Positions 53,104 through 61,687 of a stretch of 64,000 nt of DNA are shown here, piece by piece. Position 1 is the first letter of the stretch. Every line of letters starts with the position of its first letter. This DNA is from Candidatus Methanoperedens sp. GTDB lineage: Archaea; Halobacteriota; Methanosarcinia; Methanosarcinales; Methanoperedenaceae. Location: positions 1 to 64,000 of the forward strand of contig JAPZAS010000016.1 in the NCBI GenBank assembly GCA_027460525.1, in the 5' to 3' direction. The notes beneath the pieces are model-generated. The model was not told the origin of the DNA, ran no database searches, and saw nothing but the letters and a program-made list of their open reading frames with translations. The translations under genes were made by a program, and so were the position numbers.

Positions 53104-53557
53104 TTCTCTCTTCGCAATACGGGTCGCCTTTAGACATCATCCTTGTGACACTGTATCTCAGCCTTGGATTCACGCTTTTACAGAGTCCCTGAACAAAGCT
53201 TTTCCCGAAACTCTCGCATAGCTTTGATTCATCCGCTTCTTCCTTTCTCCACTCATCAAGAAACGGGCATCCTTTGGTTTGCACCACAAAGCGCTTATTC
53301 GTGTCCTCTATAATGCTGTGCTCCATCCCAAGTTCCCGAAGAAGGTTATTATAAACTGCCCCTGCTGCCCTTGCATCTTTTCCTTTGATTTTATGCGCCG
53401 CAAGCTGTGCTTTTGCATATTTCGCCCCAAGCTCATGCTGTGCCCTGACAGTCGCTCCAAGTGCTTTTTCCCCTTCCCTTTCCAGAATGCCTGCCACGTA
53501 TGCAGCATACTTCACCGAAGGCTTTTCTCCCGCTTTTATTTTTGGTTTGCCAATCAT
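53090..53557 (-). CDS. ATC hydrolase-like cysteine protein (PF14196-type)
   Basis: A 155-residue protein whose C-terminal half resembles the L-2-amino-thiazoline-4-carboxylate hydrolase family: QTKGCPFLDEWRK, then SKLCESFGKSFVQGLCKSVNPRLRY and GDPYCEERI, with four or five conserved-looking cysteines. The family can also bind cofactors, so the reaction is not assured. GGAGGTCAGT ends right before the ATG at 53557, so this start is preferred over the longer frame from 53638. It is translationally linked to the hydrolase gene. Confidence 0.65.
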   Translation of the reverse strand: MIGKPKIKAGEKPSVKYAAYVAGILEREGEKALGATVRAQHELGAKYAKAQLAAHKIKGKDARAAGAVYNNLLRELGMEHSIIEDTNKRFVVQTKGCPFLDEWRKEEADESKLCESFGKSFVQGLCKSVNPRLRYSVTRMMSKGDPYCEERIELA

Positions 53558-53797
53558 ACTGACCTCCAACGAAGGATTGTTATATGAGTCATGAATTTTC
53601 GTGTTAATAAATCTTGGCGTCTGCTGTGACCGTTTCAATTCATGGTGGTGGTTATCCCAATGTGCAATATATTACCTTAATACAAGGGTTAAGATTGATT
53701 GTAATTACGTTAATGTTATTTTTTAAGATATCAAAAAAATTCAATCTGAATATCAAGCAAAAATATTTGAACTATACAGATTATATAAAATGAATTT

Positions 53798-54640
53798 ATG
53801 ATTTTCAATCCAGATTATGACTATACAATTACAAACACAGAGAATAGCGAAGCGGTTGATATACTTATTTCAATTTCTGATTTAGATAAATTCAATCCAT
53901 CTTTACTTGGCATTGGTAGTATAAATATTATTTCTGAGACACAAGAGGTCATTGCAGCAATTTTTGATTTGGAGGGTTTTACCGACTTTTGCAAGCAAGT
54001 TGACCCTCATCTTTCTGTTCCTTCATTTCTAAACGATTTTCTCTATTGGTTATATAAAGAAATTCGAGATGAAATTACCGATGAAATCGAGAATACAGAC
54101 AAAGGTAAAGCAACACTCTGGTCAGAATTGCCTTATTTTTCAAAATTTTTAGGCGATGGAGTTCTTCTATTATGGAAAATTAATAGTAAAGAATTATCAA
54201 ATCAACTAAAAGATGAAGGGACAAAAACATATGAAAGTGTACAATCTATGGCATGTAATATAGTACTATCTCTTGATAATATATGCAATCATTATGAGAA
54301 ATTTGTTAAAGATAACCTAGCAAAAAAATATGTAACTCCCCCACCTAGACTCCGATGTGGAGTTGCAAAGGGAGCTGTTTTATCAATAGGTAACGGACAA
54401 GATTACGTTGGTCCTTGTATAAACATCGCCTCTCGTCTTCAAAAATTATATGGATTACGTTTTTGTTTTCAAAAGAGGGGATTTGATATAGAAACTGGTA
54501 TGAATAAAAATCCTAGAGAAAGATATATTTTGAAAATGGTTGAAATAAGGGGAATCGGGCAAAATGAACTAGTGTATGTAAGAAAAAAAGAATTTGAGGA
54601 ATTAGATGATAGAGATAAAAAATATTTTAAAACTCCTTAA
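53798..54640 (+). CDS. class III nucleotide cyclase, stand-alone
   Basis: A 280-residue protein built around a class III adenylyl/guanylyl cyclase homology domain. Metal-binding Asp57 lies in FDLEGFTDF and Asp120 in KFLGDGVLLLW. The transition-state pair is Asn209 and Arg213 in GPCINIASRLQKL. All catalytic positions appear intact. About 50 N-terminal residues show no known sensor. Class III cyclases are uncommon in this lineage; Pycsar defence cyclases have this minimal form but need an effector, and none is adjacent. The AT-rich composition suggests transfer. Confidence 0.82.
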   Translation: MIFNPDYDYTITNTENSEAVDILISISDLDKFNPSLLGIGSINIISETQEVIAAIFDLEGFTDFCKQVDPHLSVPSFLNDFLYWLYKEIRDEITDEIENTDKGKATLWSELPYFSKFLGDGVLLLWKINSKELSNQLKDEGTKTYESVQSMACNIVLSLDNICNHYEKFVKDNLAKKYVTPPPRLRCGVAKGAVLSIGNGQDYVGPCINIASRLQKLYGLRFCFQKRGFDIETGMNKNPRERYILKMVEIRGIGQNELVYVRKKEFEELDDRDKKYFKTP

Positions 54641-54854
54641 ATAATAAATAATAAAATATCTATCAATTATAGTATATGTGTCATATATTTCAATTCGTAT
54701 TGATAGTTATCCTAATATACAATATATTTTGCAGGATTGACCTAAAAATCTCGCTTGCGGCATGAAACTCGTCACGTTTATTGATGCGTAGTTGACAGTA
54801 TTATCAATCTCTGCTTTGCGGTCTTTGCGCCTCTGCGGTGAGTTGGCGATAATC
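54641..54854. repeat. intergenic with CTTTGCGGTCTTTGCGCC repeat
   Basis: An AT-rich stretch is followed at about 54811-54843 by CTCTGCTTTGCGGTCTTTGC and GCCTCTGCGGTGAG. This is the same dispersed repeat as at 4415-4535, 24750 and 27645. It directly follows the O-methyltransferase gene end. No gene is seen. Confidence 0.65.
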
Positions 54855-55490
54855 TCAGAACTTCCATGCCAGCGTCATACCATCGCGAACAGGGAGCATC
54901 ACAACTTCCACACGTTTATCCCTGGATACATGCCTGTTGAATTCTGCAATCGCTTTATCTGTTTTATCTTTTGGGTCAAGAACACTGCCGCTCCAGAGCA
55001 CGTTATCAACTACCAGTAAACCGCCGCGGCGGGTCTTGGGCATGCATAATTCCCAGTAATTAATATAATTATCCTTATCCGCATCTATGAAAACAAGGTC
55101 GAAAGGACCTTCGATGGTTTTGAGTGTTTCAAGCGCATGACCGAGCTTGAGTTCTATTTTCCCACCGTGCGGACTGCGCCTCCAGTATCGTTTTGCGATG
55201 TCTGTTGCCTCAGGATCGATATCGCATGTAACCAGTTTCCCGTCCTGGGGTAATCCCTCTGCCATAACGAGCGTGCTGTATCCTGTAAACGTCCCAAGCT
55301 CAAGAACACTCTTTGCCGAAACTAAGCGAACCAGCATCCGCAGGAAAGCACCTTCAAGATGTCCCACCTGCATTTCTGGAAAGGGTGTCGTCGAATAGGT
55401 CTCAACGACGAGGTCGAGCAGAAGTTTTGATTCTGGGGTTGTGTTATCTGCACAGTAACGCTCAATTTTCCTGGGTATAATTCTCTTCAT
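54855..55490 (-). CDS. class I SAM-dependent O-methyltransferase (COMT-like)
   Basis: A 211-residue methyltransferase of the caffeoyl-CoA O-methyltransferase type. Motif I is VLELGTFTGYSTLVMAEG, followed by VTCDIDPEA, DLVFIDADKDNY (metal ligand region), and GGLLVVDNVLWSGSV. The substrate is unknown. The ATG at 55490 fits the family start (MKRIIPRKIERYC). An upstream frame to 55559 overlaps the divergent gene leader and is less likely. Confidence 0.88.
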   Translation of the reverse strand: MKRIIPRKIERYCADNTTPESKLLLDLVVETYSTTPFPEMQVGHLEGAFLRMLVRLVSAKSVLELGTFTGYSTLVMAEGLPQDGKLVTCDIDPEATDIAKRYWRRSPHGGKIELKLGHALETLKTIEGPFDLVFIDADKDNYINYWELCMPKTRRGGLLVVDNVLWSGSVLDPKDKTDKAIAEFNRHVSRDKRVEVVMLPVRDGMTLAWKF

Positions 55491-55611
55491 GCTAATTCGT
55501 ATATCAAGAGAATACATAAAGGTACTTTCTAACAGCCATCTTATCAAGCAGGTTGCCATGGCGCGGACTTATATTGACTGGTGCTGTAGTAACAGGCAGA
55601 GAAAGGCATAT

Positions 55612-57045
55612 ATGAGCGCAAAAACGAGCACCATCATTCTGTTCAACCCCATGCCTGTAAAGCATCCAGTCGCTCTTCTAAATAAGAAAACTGTTTCGTT
55701 GCAGGTTCCTCTTGTCAATGTTCCGCTTTCTTTGCTTGCCATAGCAAGAATGGTCAGGGATGATTTTGATGTCAGGATTATCAATGCCGTTGTGGATGTT
55801 GATTATAAAGAGCAGATTCTCAAAGCATGCAAAAACGCACTGTGCTTAGCGGTAAGCAGCATGACATGCTACCAGATTCGCGATGGAATAGACGTTTGCG
55901 CCGCTGTTAAGGAACACTACCCCGCTCTACCAATAATCTGGGGAGGGTATCACCCATCCACGGAGCCTATGCAGACGCTCAGAAATCCTCACATCGACAT
56001 CGTTATCAGAGGACAGGGCGAGCTAACTTTTAAAGAGGTTATGGAAAGGCTTCAGAATAAAGAATCACTTAACGGTATTCCGGGTGTTTCGTACAAAGAA
56101 GGCAGGAAGCTCTTAAGCAATCCTGAGCAGAAATTTGAAAATATTAATGTTTTTCCTCCCATTCCATATGATATGATCGATGTAGAGCGGCACATCAAGG
56201 GTTATAAGTTCGGCGCTCGCTGCCTCGATTATTACGCCAGTCAGGGCTGTGCATCTGGGTGCAATTTCTGCTCAGAACCCGTTTTCTGCGCCAGACACTG
56301 GTCAGGACTTGCGCCCGGAACCGTGGTCTCGGAGCTTGAACATCTGGCAAAGACCTACAATATAGACACGTTCATGATACGTGACAGTGATTTCTTCCTG
56401 AATGTAAGGCGGGTGAAAGAGTTGTGCAGGCTATTGATTGAAAAAGGCCTTGGCATCCGCCTGACCAGCGTCAACGGCAGGATGGAGCTGCTTTCGCGAT
56501 TAGGGGATGAGGTCTGGGCGCTCGTGCGAAGAGCCGGAATTTATGAGATTTTCATCGGCTTTGAAAGCGGATATCAGGAAGCGCTGGATGCGATGAACAA
56601 AGGAGCAAAGGTGAGCCAGATTAAAGCTTGCGTGGATAAGTGCATTAAGCATAATATTGACATTCGCGGTTCATTCATGGTTGGAATCCCTGGTATGGAT
56701 GCAAAGGAGGAGGTGAAAAGTACATTCAATGAGATTCACAGGATTATATGCGCGTACGGGGAGAAGGGCAGACTTTCTCACCTGGACATACTGCTTTCGT
56801 TTTTCACACCATATCCGCACACCCCTCTCTATGAAGCCTCGCTTAAATACGGGCTAAAGCCGCTTGATACTCTTGAGGAGTGGGGCGACTTTGACCAGTT
56901 TGATTTCAAGGCGCCCTGGTTCCCAGAGGAGTATTTTGATATTGTCAAAGAATTCAGAGATGGCATGCCATGGAACTCTGGATGCGAGTTTGAGGATTGG
57001 TGCGGGTTTTATAAAGGGATAGTGGAAAGGCTGGATAGGATATAA
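55612..57045 (+). CDS. B12-binding radical SAM protein
   Basis: A 477-residue protein with an N-terminal cobalamin-binding-like domain (about 10-150, with IIWGGYHPSTEP and VIRGQGELTF) and a radical SAM core with CASGCNFC (Cys213, Cys217, Cys220; CX3CX2C). The C-terminal region is helical. Such enzymes include methyltransferases and oxidative cyclases; the substrate is not visible. The frame extends to 55489, but the ATG at 55612 with GAGAAAGG upstream fits the family better. Confidence 0.85.
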   Translation: MSAKTSTIILFNPMPVKHPVALLNKKTVSLQVPLVNVPLSLLAIARMVRDDFDVRIINAVVDVDYKEQILKACKNALCLAVSSMTCYQIRDGIDVCAAVKEHYPALPIIWGGYHPSTEPMQTLRNPHIDIVIRGQGELTFKEVMERLQNKESLNGIPGVSYKEGRKLLSNPEQKFENINVFPPIPYDMIDVERHIKGYKFGARCLDYYASQGCASGCNFCSEPVFCARHWSGLAPGTVVSELEHLAKTYNIDTFMIRDSDFFLNVRRVKELCRLLIEKGLGIRLTSVNGRMELLSRLGDEVWALVRRAGIYEIFIGFESGYQEALDAMNKGAKVSQIKACVDKCIKHNIDIRGSFMVGIPGMDAKEEVKSTFNEIHRIICAYGEKGRLSHLDILLSFFTPYPHTPLYEASLKYGLKPLDTLEEWGDFDQFDFKAPWFPEEYFDIVKEFRDGMPWNSGCEFEDWCGFYKGIVERLDRI

Positions 57046-57229
57046 AATAAAGGTGTTTATTTTTTTGTCGATTTTATATAGCAAAATATTTAAGCTGAAA
57101 AGTTAAACATAATACGATAGGATGAAACATATTGGCTTTGTCGTAATAAATGGCATTTTTCCATAAGCAAAGTCAGATAACAAAACGGGGAAAAACAGCA
57201 TTTGAATATGAATAGTGGAACGAATTACA

Positions 57230-58672
57230 ATGATTGTTACAAAGCATATCTCACTTGACAAAGACTGTGTCGAGAAGCTGAAACCATATGTGGAAAAGCA
57301 CAGCAGCAATTTCAGCGCAGCAGTTAGGGAGATAATCGAAAAGGCAGGGGAAACAGGGCTTCCAGCTGCTTCATTGGCAATAGACAGCTCTTTATTCGAA
57401 TGGATACTGAACGAGATAGATGGTACTCTTGTTCCCGATACTGTATTAGATGAAATAATTGATCCAGGTCTAATAAATTCGATGAGTAAACTGGAAGATT
57501 ACCTCAATCACCGACTTGGCGAACTCGGGTGGAATATTGATCTCGTACTGAAATACGATAATGAAAAACATCCTTCCGATGTACTGATAGAAATAAGAGG
57601 TTCCCATCCCAAAATAAGATTTGCCGCCTGCATACTATCCCAGTACCTGATAAAAAATTCACTAGACCGAGCGCCGCTTGAGATAAAGTCTATTACCGAT
57701 TTAAATGATTGTATAAAACTTGAACTGTCCAGATCGAATAAGACGGACGCTCAGAAAAGCTTAATCGCCTTTTTTGGCGGGATGGATGAAGTAATAAAGA
57801 CCATAAATAACCGCCCTGCTTTCTGGAAGGCCTTGATAAACCGACATATTTCAAGCAATTACAATATGGTCACGGTTCACAGGAATTACTTTGAAGATCT
57901 GCTTGCAGGTAAAGTACCCGCAGGTGAAATAACGATAGAAAACCTGGCAAGAAAACCAATCAAGGAAATACCTTTAAAAGAGATGCTATTTCTGATAAAA
58001 GAGGTTTATGAAACTGCAAGGGTTGCCGACAGGGTGGATATCGATAGTGATACTGTAATAGTGTATCATGGTTATAGAACCACAGAAGCAATCGAGAAAT
58101 TAAAAAAGAGCCTTGTCATGCTTTTAGAATCTAACGGTCATTTGTATGATGTAAAATCAACAGCCAGCATGATTGTGCTCACGCATCGTCCGGATGTAGG
58201 TGTAAAAATCAATGAAATTGTGGAAAATTTGAAAACCAGCAACAGCAGAGTGGACCAGGAATTGTTAATGTTCATGGGTTTTCTTAAAGGGCTTAAGGAT
58301 ACCCCGGACATACCTGTATCCCTGAATGCTTTAGGCAGAAGAATCGGCGAATCCTTGATGCAGGAGTATGAAAGAGAAAAGAATATCAAGACCTGGAACC
58401 TGGAAACTTTCCAGAAGGCTTTAACGATAATAGATTCCAAACTGCACAGGGAAAGTGATTGGAAGCTGGAGGGGAGAAATCTGCTTTATAGAATCAATAA
58501 ATGCAATATCGCCTCAGAAGGCGATATGTTTGATACTTATGTTTGCCATACAATACGGGAAACATTCAAGGGGGCACTTGACTATGCGTTTGGAGATAAA
58601 GCAGAATTAGAAATTAAGAAATTATTAACTCACGGGGATAATTTTTGTGAGGTGATGATACGAACACCGTGA
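57230..58672 (+). CDS. RHH-type DNA-binding N-terminus, long family of unknown function
   Basis: A 480-residue protein. The start IVTKHISLDKDCVEKLKPYVE...FSAAVREIIEKAG has the pattern of a ribbon-helix-helix DNA-binding domain. The middle (about 110-330) is charged and helical. The C-terminal part (about 335-480) has two cysteines in RINKCNIASEGDMFDTYVCH and CEVMIRTP, resembling V4R/ligand-binding domains. It is 80-90 percent identical at DNA level to 62123-63172 in the middle. Both flank the cytochrome cluster, so a redox-responsive regulator is a reasonable inference. Confidence 0.65.
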   Translation: MIVTKHISLDKDCVEKLKPYVEKHSSNFSAAVREIIEKAGETGLPAASLAIDSSLFEWILNEIDGTLVPDTVLDEIIDPGLINSMSKLEDYLNHRLGELGWNIDLVLKYDNEKHPSDVLIEIRGSHPKIRFAACILSQYLIKNSLDRAPLEIKSITDLNDCIKLELSRSNKTDAQKSLIAFFGGMDEVIKTINNRPAFWKALINRHISSNYNMVTVHRNYFEDLLAGKVPAGEITIENLARKPIKEIPLKEMLFLIKEVYETARVADRVDIDSDTVIVYHGYRTTEAIEKLKKSLVMLLESNGHLYDVKSTASMIVLTHRPDVGVKINEIVENLKTSNSRVDQELLMFMGFLKGLKDTPDIPVSLNALGRRIGESLMQEYEREKNIKTWNLETFQKALTIIDSKLHRESDWKLEGRNLLYRINKCNIASEGDMFDTYVCHTIRETFKGALDYAFGDKAELEIKKLLTHGDNFCEVMIRTP

Positions 58673-58869
58673 CAGAAACGCAGGGTGAAGAGGCAGGCGC
58701 CGCTGGATTCGAGTGCTTAAAAATTAAGTCGTTATTAACCATTGGTAATTATTAATAATTAACAATAATTATTTAACGAAGGAATAATAAAAATAGTATC
58801 TGAAGGAGAAATAAAATTTGAGATTGGATAACAAAATATTGAGAGACTGTCAGTTATAGGGAGCAATTC

Positions 58870-59055
58870 ATGGCTAAAAGAATAAAATATGTTGCAGCTG
58901 CGGCAGCAGCTGGAGCAGTTATGGCATCTGCTTATTATTACCCGGCAGAGGCGTTCATGGCTTTTGTTTTGTGGGTGTCTCCGGGCATTCCATTAATCCT
59001 GATAGTGATTTTGATATATAAGTTGTTTTTCGAGAAAAGGAGGACATCGGTATGA
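58870..59055 (+). CDS. small two-helix membrane protein, cytochrome cluster
   Basis: This 61-residue protein starts MAKRIKYVAAAAAAGAVMAS, then AYYYPAEAFMAF and a second helix (IPLILIVILIYKLFF) with basic tail. AYYYPAE is also found in the 100-residue protein at 61688, so the three small proteins here form a related family. It overlaps the next small gene by four bases. A GGGAGCAATTC context precedes the ATG. Confidence 0.7.
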   Translation: MAKRIKYVAAAAAAGAVMASAYYYPAEAFMAFVLWVSPGIPLILIVILIYKLFFEKRRTSV

Positions 59056-59360
59056 GTAAATGCAACATGGACGAATTTAACAGGGAAAAATGGAAGATGC
59101 CCAGATGGGCAAAGTACACAGCTTCTTTGATAGCTGGAGTTTTTATTGCTTTCGTACTGGGATGGCTGTTCCTTATTCCAGTGGCTGCTATTGTACTTCT
59201 GGCCTATGGGCTTGTAGCATCTATGAGGGACAGGAAGAACAGGATCACAGTGACTGTAAAACCAACTGAGGCTATGAAAGCCATTGCGCGCAGGGAGGAA
59301 GAACTCAAACAAGAGAAAGAAAGAATCGTGTATGAAGAATCCACCGCCGTGATAAAATAG
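59052..59360 (+). CDS. small membrane protein, first of tandem duplicate
   Basis: A 102-residue protein: MSKCNMDEFNREKWKMPRW, then two hydrophobic helices (AKYTASLIAGVFIAFVLG and WLFLIPVAAIVLLAYGLV), then a conserved cytoplasmic tail with TVKPTEAMKAIARREEEL. It differs from the copy at 59471 at about ten positions. Function is unknown; position in the cytochrome operon suggests a membrane scaffold or assembly factor for electron transfer. Confidence 0.75.
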   Translation: MSKCNMDEFNREKWKMPRWAKYTASLIAGVFIAFVLGWLFLIPVAAIVLLAYGLVASMRDRKNRITVTVKPTEAMKAIARREEELKQEKERIVYEESTAVIK

Positions 59361-59389
59361 TAACCAGTGGATTTTTCCGGGCTTGAGTA

Positions 59390-59479
59390 TGAACAGATTG
59401 GCTTTATTCTTCATCGCTGGACTCCTCCTAATACTGGCAGGGGTCGAAGCGAGAAAGGGAGGACATCGGTATGAGTAAA
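59390..59479 (+). pseudogene. truncated copy of the cytochrome c gene start
   Basis: A frame from ATG 59390 reads MNRLALFFIAGLLLILAGVE, the signal peptide of the real cytochrome gene at 59807, and then runs into the second small-protein leader, ending RKGGHRYE. It is the left junction scar of the 419-base tandem duplication. No haem motif is present. Confidence 0.85.
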
Positions 59480-59779
59480 TGCAACATGGACGAATTTAAC
59501 AGGGAAAAATGGAAGATGCCCAGATGGGCAAAGTACACAGCTTCTTTGATAGCTGGAGTTTTTATGGCTTTCGTAGTGGGATGGCTGTTCCTTATTCCAG
59601 CAGCTGCTGTTGTACTTCTGGCCTATGGGCTTGTAGTGTCTATGAGGGACAGGAAGAACAGGATAACAGTGACTGTAAAACCAACTGAGGCTATGAAAGC
59701 CATTGCGCGCAGGGAGGAAGAACTCAAACTAGAGAAAGAAAGAATCATGTATGAACAATCCGGCGCCGTGATAAAATAG
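59471..59779 (+). CDS. small membrane protein, second of tandem duplicate
   Basis: The second copy of the 102-residue protein, starting at a GGAGGACATCGGT leader identical to the first. Differences include GVFMAFVVG, AAAVVLLAYG and EQSGAVIK at the end. Both copies keep an intact frame, so both may be made. It lies 27 bases before the cytochrome c gene. Confidence 0.78.
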   Translation: MSKCNMDEFNREKWKMPRWAKYTASLIAGVFMAFVVGWLFLIPAAAVVLLAYGLVVSMRDRKNRITVTVKPTEAMKAIARREEELKLEKERIMYEQSGAVIK

Positions 59780-59806
59780 TAACCGTGGATTTTTCCGGGC
59801 TTGAGT

Positions 59807-60676
59807 ATGAACAGATTGGCTTTATTCTTCATCGCTGGACTCTTCCTAATACTGGCAGGGGTCGAAGCTGTATCCGGGCAAAACGAGGATGTATCATGTT
59901 TCCACTGCCATTCCCAGCAGGTGAATGAGTTAAAGGAAAGCGTACACTTTACTGGGAACATTTCATGCGCGGACTGTCACGGCGGAGAAATACACGTCAA
60001 CGGCTCCACAATATCTGTAAACGTCATGAGCATAAATTTTACAGGGGTACCAACACGAACTAATATCTCGGATTTATGCTCCAAATGCCATAGTGAAGAG
60101 ACCAGACTATACAAAGAAAGCATACACTGGAAAGAGCTTGAAAAAGGACATGCAATAGCAGCTACATGCACAGATTGCCACGGAACGCACGATATTCTAT
60201 CCTCCAAAAATCCCGAATCCATGACCTATTCAGGAAATGTTCCTCAACTCTGCGCAAGTTGTCATGAAAATCAGACCAAGATGAGCGCATGGTACTACGG
60301 GATTCAGACGGACAGATTCGATACCTATAAAAATTCATATCACTATAAAGCACTTATTTCAGGAGGAAAAGGAGTTGCAACATGTCCTGATTGTCATGAA
60401 AACCATGATACTAAAGATCAAAGCGATCCCACGTCATCAATATATCCAGCAAATCTTCCTTCTACATGTGGAAAACCCGGCTGCCACCCTGGTCAGAGTA
60501 CGCTGATTTATGGAGGTAAGATTCATGAAGGCCAGTCTGTTTACTTACTATCCATTGATGCCAAAAAACTTGTAACCTATTTCTACATGCTAATGATACT
60601 TTTTGAAATCACTTTCACGCTGGGGCTTATATCTCTTGATATTACTTCAAGGTTCGAGATAAGAAGGAGGGAATGA
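59807..60676 (+). CDS. membrane-anchored heptahaem cytochrome c
   Basis: A 289-residue cytochrome with a cleavable signal peptide (MNRLALFFIAGLFLILAGVE) and a C-terminal membrane helix (about 255-278). It has six CXXCH sites (CFHCH, CADCH, CSKCH, CTDCH, CASCH, CPDCH) and one CX4CH (CGKPGCH), so it may bind seven haems. Extra histidines (HW, HY, HF) could be distal ligands. It resembles NapC/NrfH/c554-like quinol-to-haem relays on the outer face of the membrane. It is directly followed by the cytochrome b gene, with a one-base gap. The ATG is preferred over TTG at 59801. Confidence 0.88.
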   Translation: MNRLALFFIAGLFLILAGVEAVSGQNEDVSCFHCHSQQVNELKESVHFTGNISCADCHGGEIHVNGSTISVNVMSINFTGVPTRTNISDLCSKCHSEETRLYKESIHWKELEKGHAIAATCTDCHGTHDILSSKNPESMTYSGNVPQLCASCHENQTKMSAWYYGIQTDRFDTYKNSYHYKALISGGKGVATCPDCHENHDTKDQSDPTSSIYPANLPSTCGKPGCHPGQSTLIYGGKIHEGQSVYLLSIDAKKLVTYFYMLMILFEITFTLGLISLDITSRFEIRRRE

Positions 60677-60677
60677 G

Positions 60678-61496
60678 GTGCCGGAGTTTGAATTCAAGAG
60701 GTTCACCCTTAACCAGCGTATCGAGCATATAATATTTTTTACAACGTTTATATTGCTGGCATATACGGGTTTTCCCCTGAAGTTCCCTGATGAATGGTGG
60801 TCTAAATGGATGATTGCATCTGTAGGCGGCTTTGATAACAGGACCTTTATACACCACTCTGCGGGTCTGATAATGATCGGTGTAAGCGTATATCATGTGG
60901 TTTACCATATTATTTTGGAGAAACTACGTTTTGATATATTATTTAATACGGATGATATTAGCAACTTTCTGCAGCAGATTCGATATTCACTGCGATACTC
61001 GGATGAGCATCCCAGATTCGGGAGATATACATGGAAACAGAAGTTCGAATATTTCGGAGCAGGATTTGGGGCAGTCATTATGGGTTTCACCGGGATATTG
61101 ATGTGGAAGCCCTTTGAGGCTATGCAGTACTTTCCGATAGGATTCATCCAGATTGCTAACCTTTTCCACACATGGGAGGCAGTTCTTGCTTCCATTGCAA
61201 TATTCATCGGACACTTCTATGATGAGCATCTGGGAAAATTCCCAAATATGTCCTGGTTAACAGGTAAAATTCCAGAAGAGGAGCTGCGCCATGAGCATCC
61301 TCTCGAATATGAAGAGGTAATGGAGAACTATGTAATCAATGCTCCAGTAAGTAAAATTGAGAGCACGGGACGCTATAACATGAGTACAGGGTTTGCAAAG
61401 TTACTGTTCACGATATTTTTTTTAGCAATCAGTATCTGGATGCTGTGGATTTCATATCAGGTACTGGTCGAGGCAGTTAAGACATATATTCTGTAA
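60678..61496 (+). CDS. cytochrome b, quinol oxidoreductase membrane subunit
   Basis: This 272-residue integral membrane protein resembles cytochrome b561/Ni-Fe hydrogenase or formate dehydrogenase gamma subunits, with four or five helices. Histidines at the ends of helices (RIEHIIFFTTF, FIHHSAGLIM, VYHVVYHI, ANLFHTWEAVLA, IFIGHFYDEH) fit ligation of two haems b. A GTG start at 60678 follows AGGAGGG. Paired with the seven-haem cytochrome c it should carry electrons from menaquinol across to the outer cytochrome, as in archaeal extracellular electron transfer. Confidence 0.85.
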   Translation: MPEFEFKRFTLNQRIEHIIFFTTFILLAYTGFPLKFPDEWWSKWMIASVGGFDNRTFIHHSAGLIMIGVSVYHVVYHIILEKLRFDILFNTDDISNFLQQIRYSLRYSDEHPRFGRYTWKQKFEYFGAGFGAVIMGFTGILMWKPFEAMQYFPIGFIQIANLFHTWEAVLASIAIFIGHFYDEHLGKFPNMSWLTGKIPEEELRHEHPLEYEEVMENYVINAPVSKIESTGRYNMSTGFAKLLFTIFFLAISIWMLWISYQVLVEAVKTYIL

Positions 61497-61527
61497 GTTA
61501 TTTTTGCCCGCCGGCAAATATCACTGC

Positions 61528-61612
61528 TTATGCCATAAACTCAATTTTCCTGCTAAACTATTGGCAAACATGGATGTTTTTTGCCATAAACTCAATTTTC
61601 TTGTCAAGCAGT
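61528..61612 (+). repeat. two imperfect 33-bp direct repeats before 61688
   Basis: The sequence TGCCATAAACTCAATTTTCC with a following TGCTAAACTATTG recurs as TGCCATAAACTCAATTTTCT with TGTCAAGCAGTTG, 52 bases later. The pair lies about 80-160 bases before the next small membrane gene. It may be an operator pair or a residual duplication. Confidence 0.65.
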
Positions 61613-61687
61613 TGCTGAATGTTCTTTTAATGTTGACATTACATAAAACCAATTGTTAGTAAAAAATAAATAAGGGAGGTAAGACAA

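Noticed and set aside
53798-54640. Cyclase called as a complete Pycsar system
   Set aside because: No TIR or membrane effector gene with a cyclic-nucleotide-binding domain is next to it, so only the cyclase is claimed.
58669-58755. 28-codon frame overlapping the end of the RHH-type gene (GFECLKIKSLLTIGN)
   Set aside because: It faintly resembles the end of the RHH-type protein, but is too short and has no ribosome site; probably a relic or chance.
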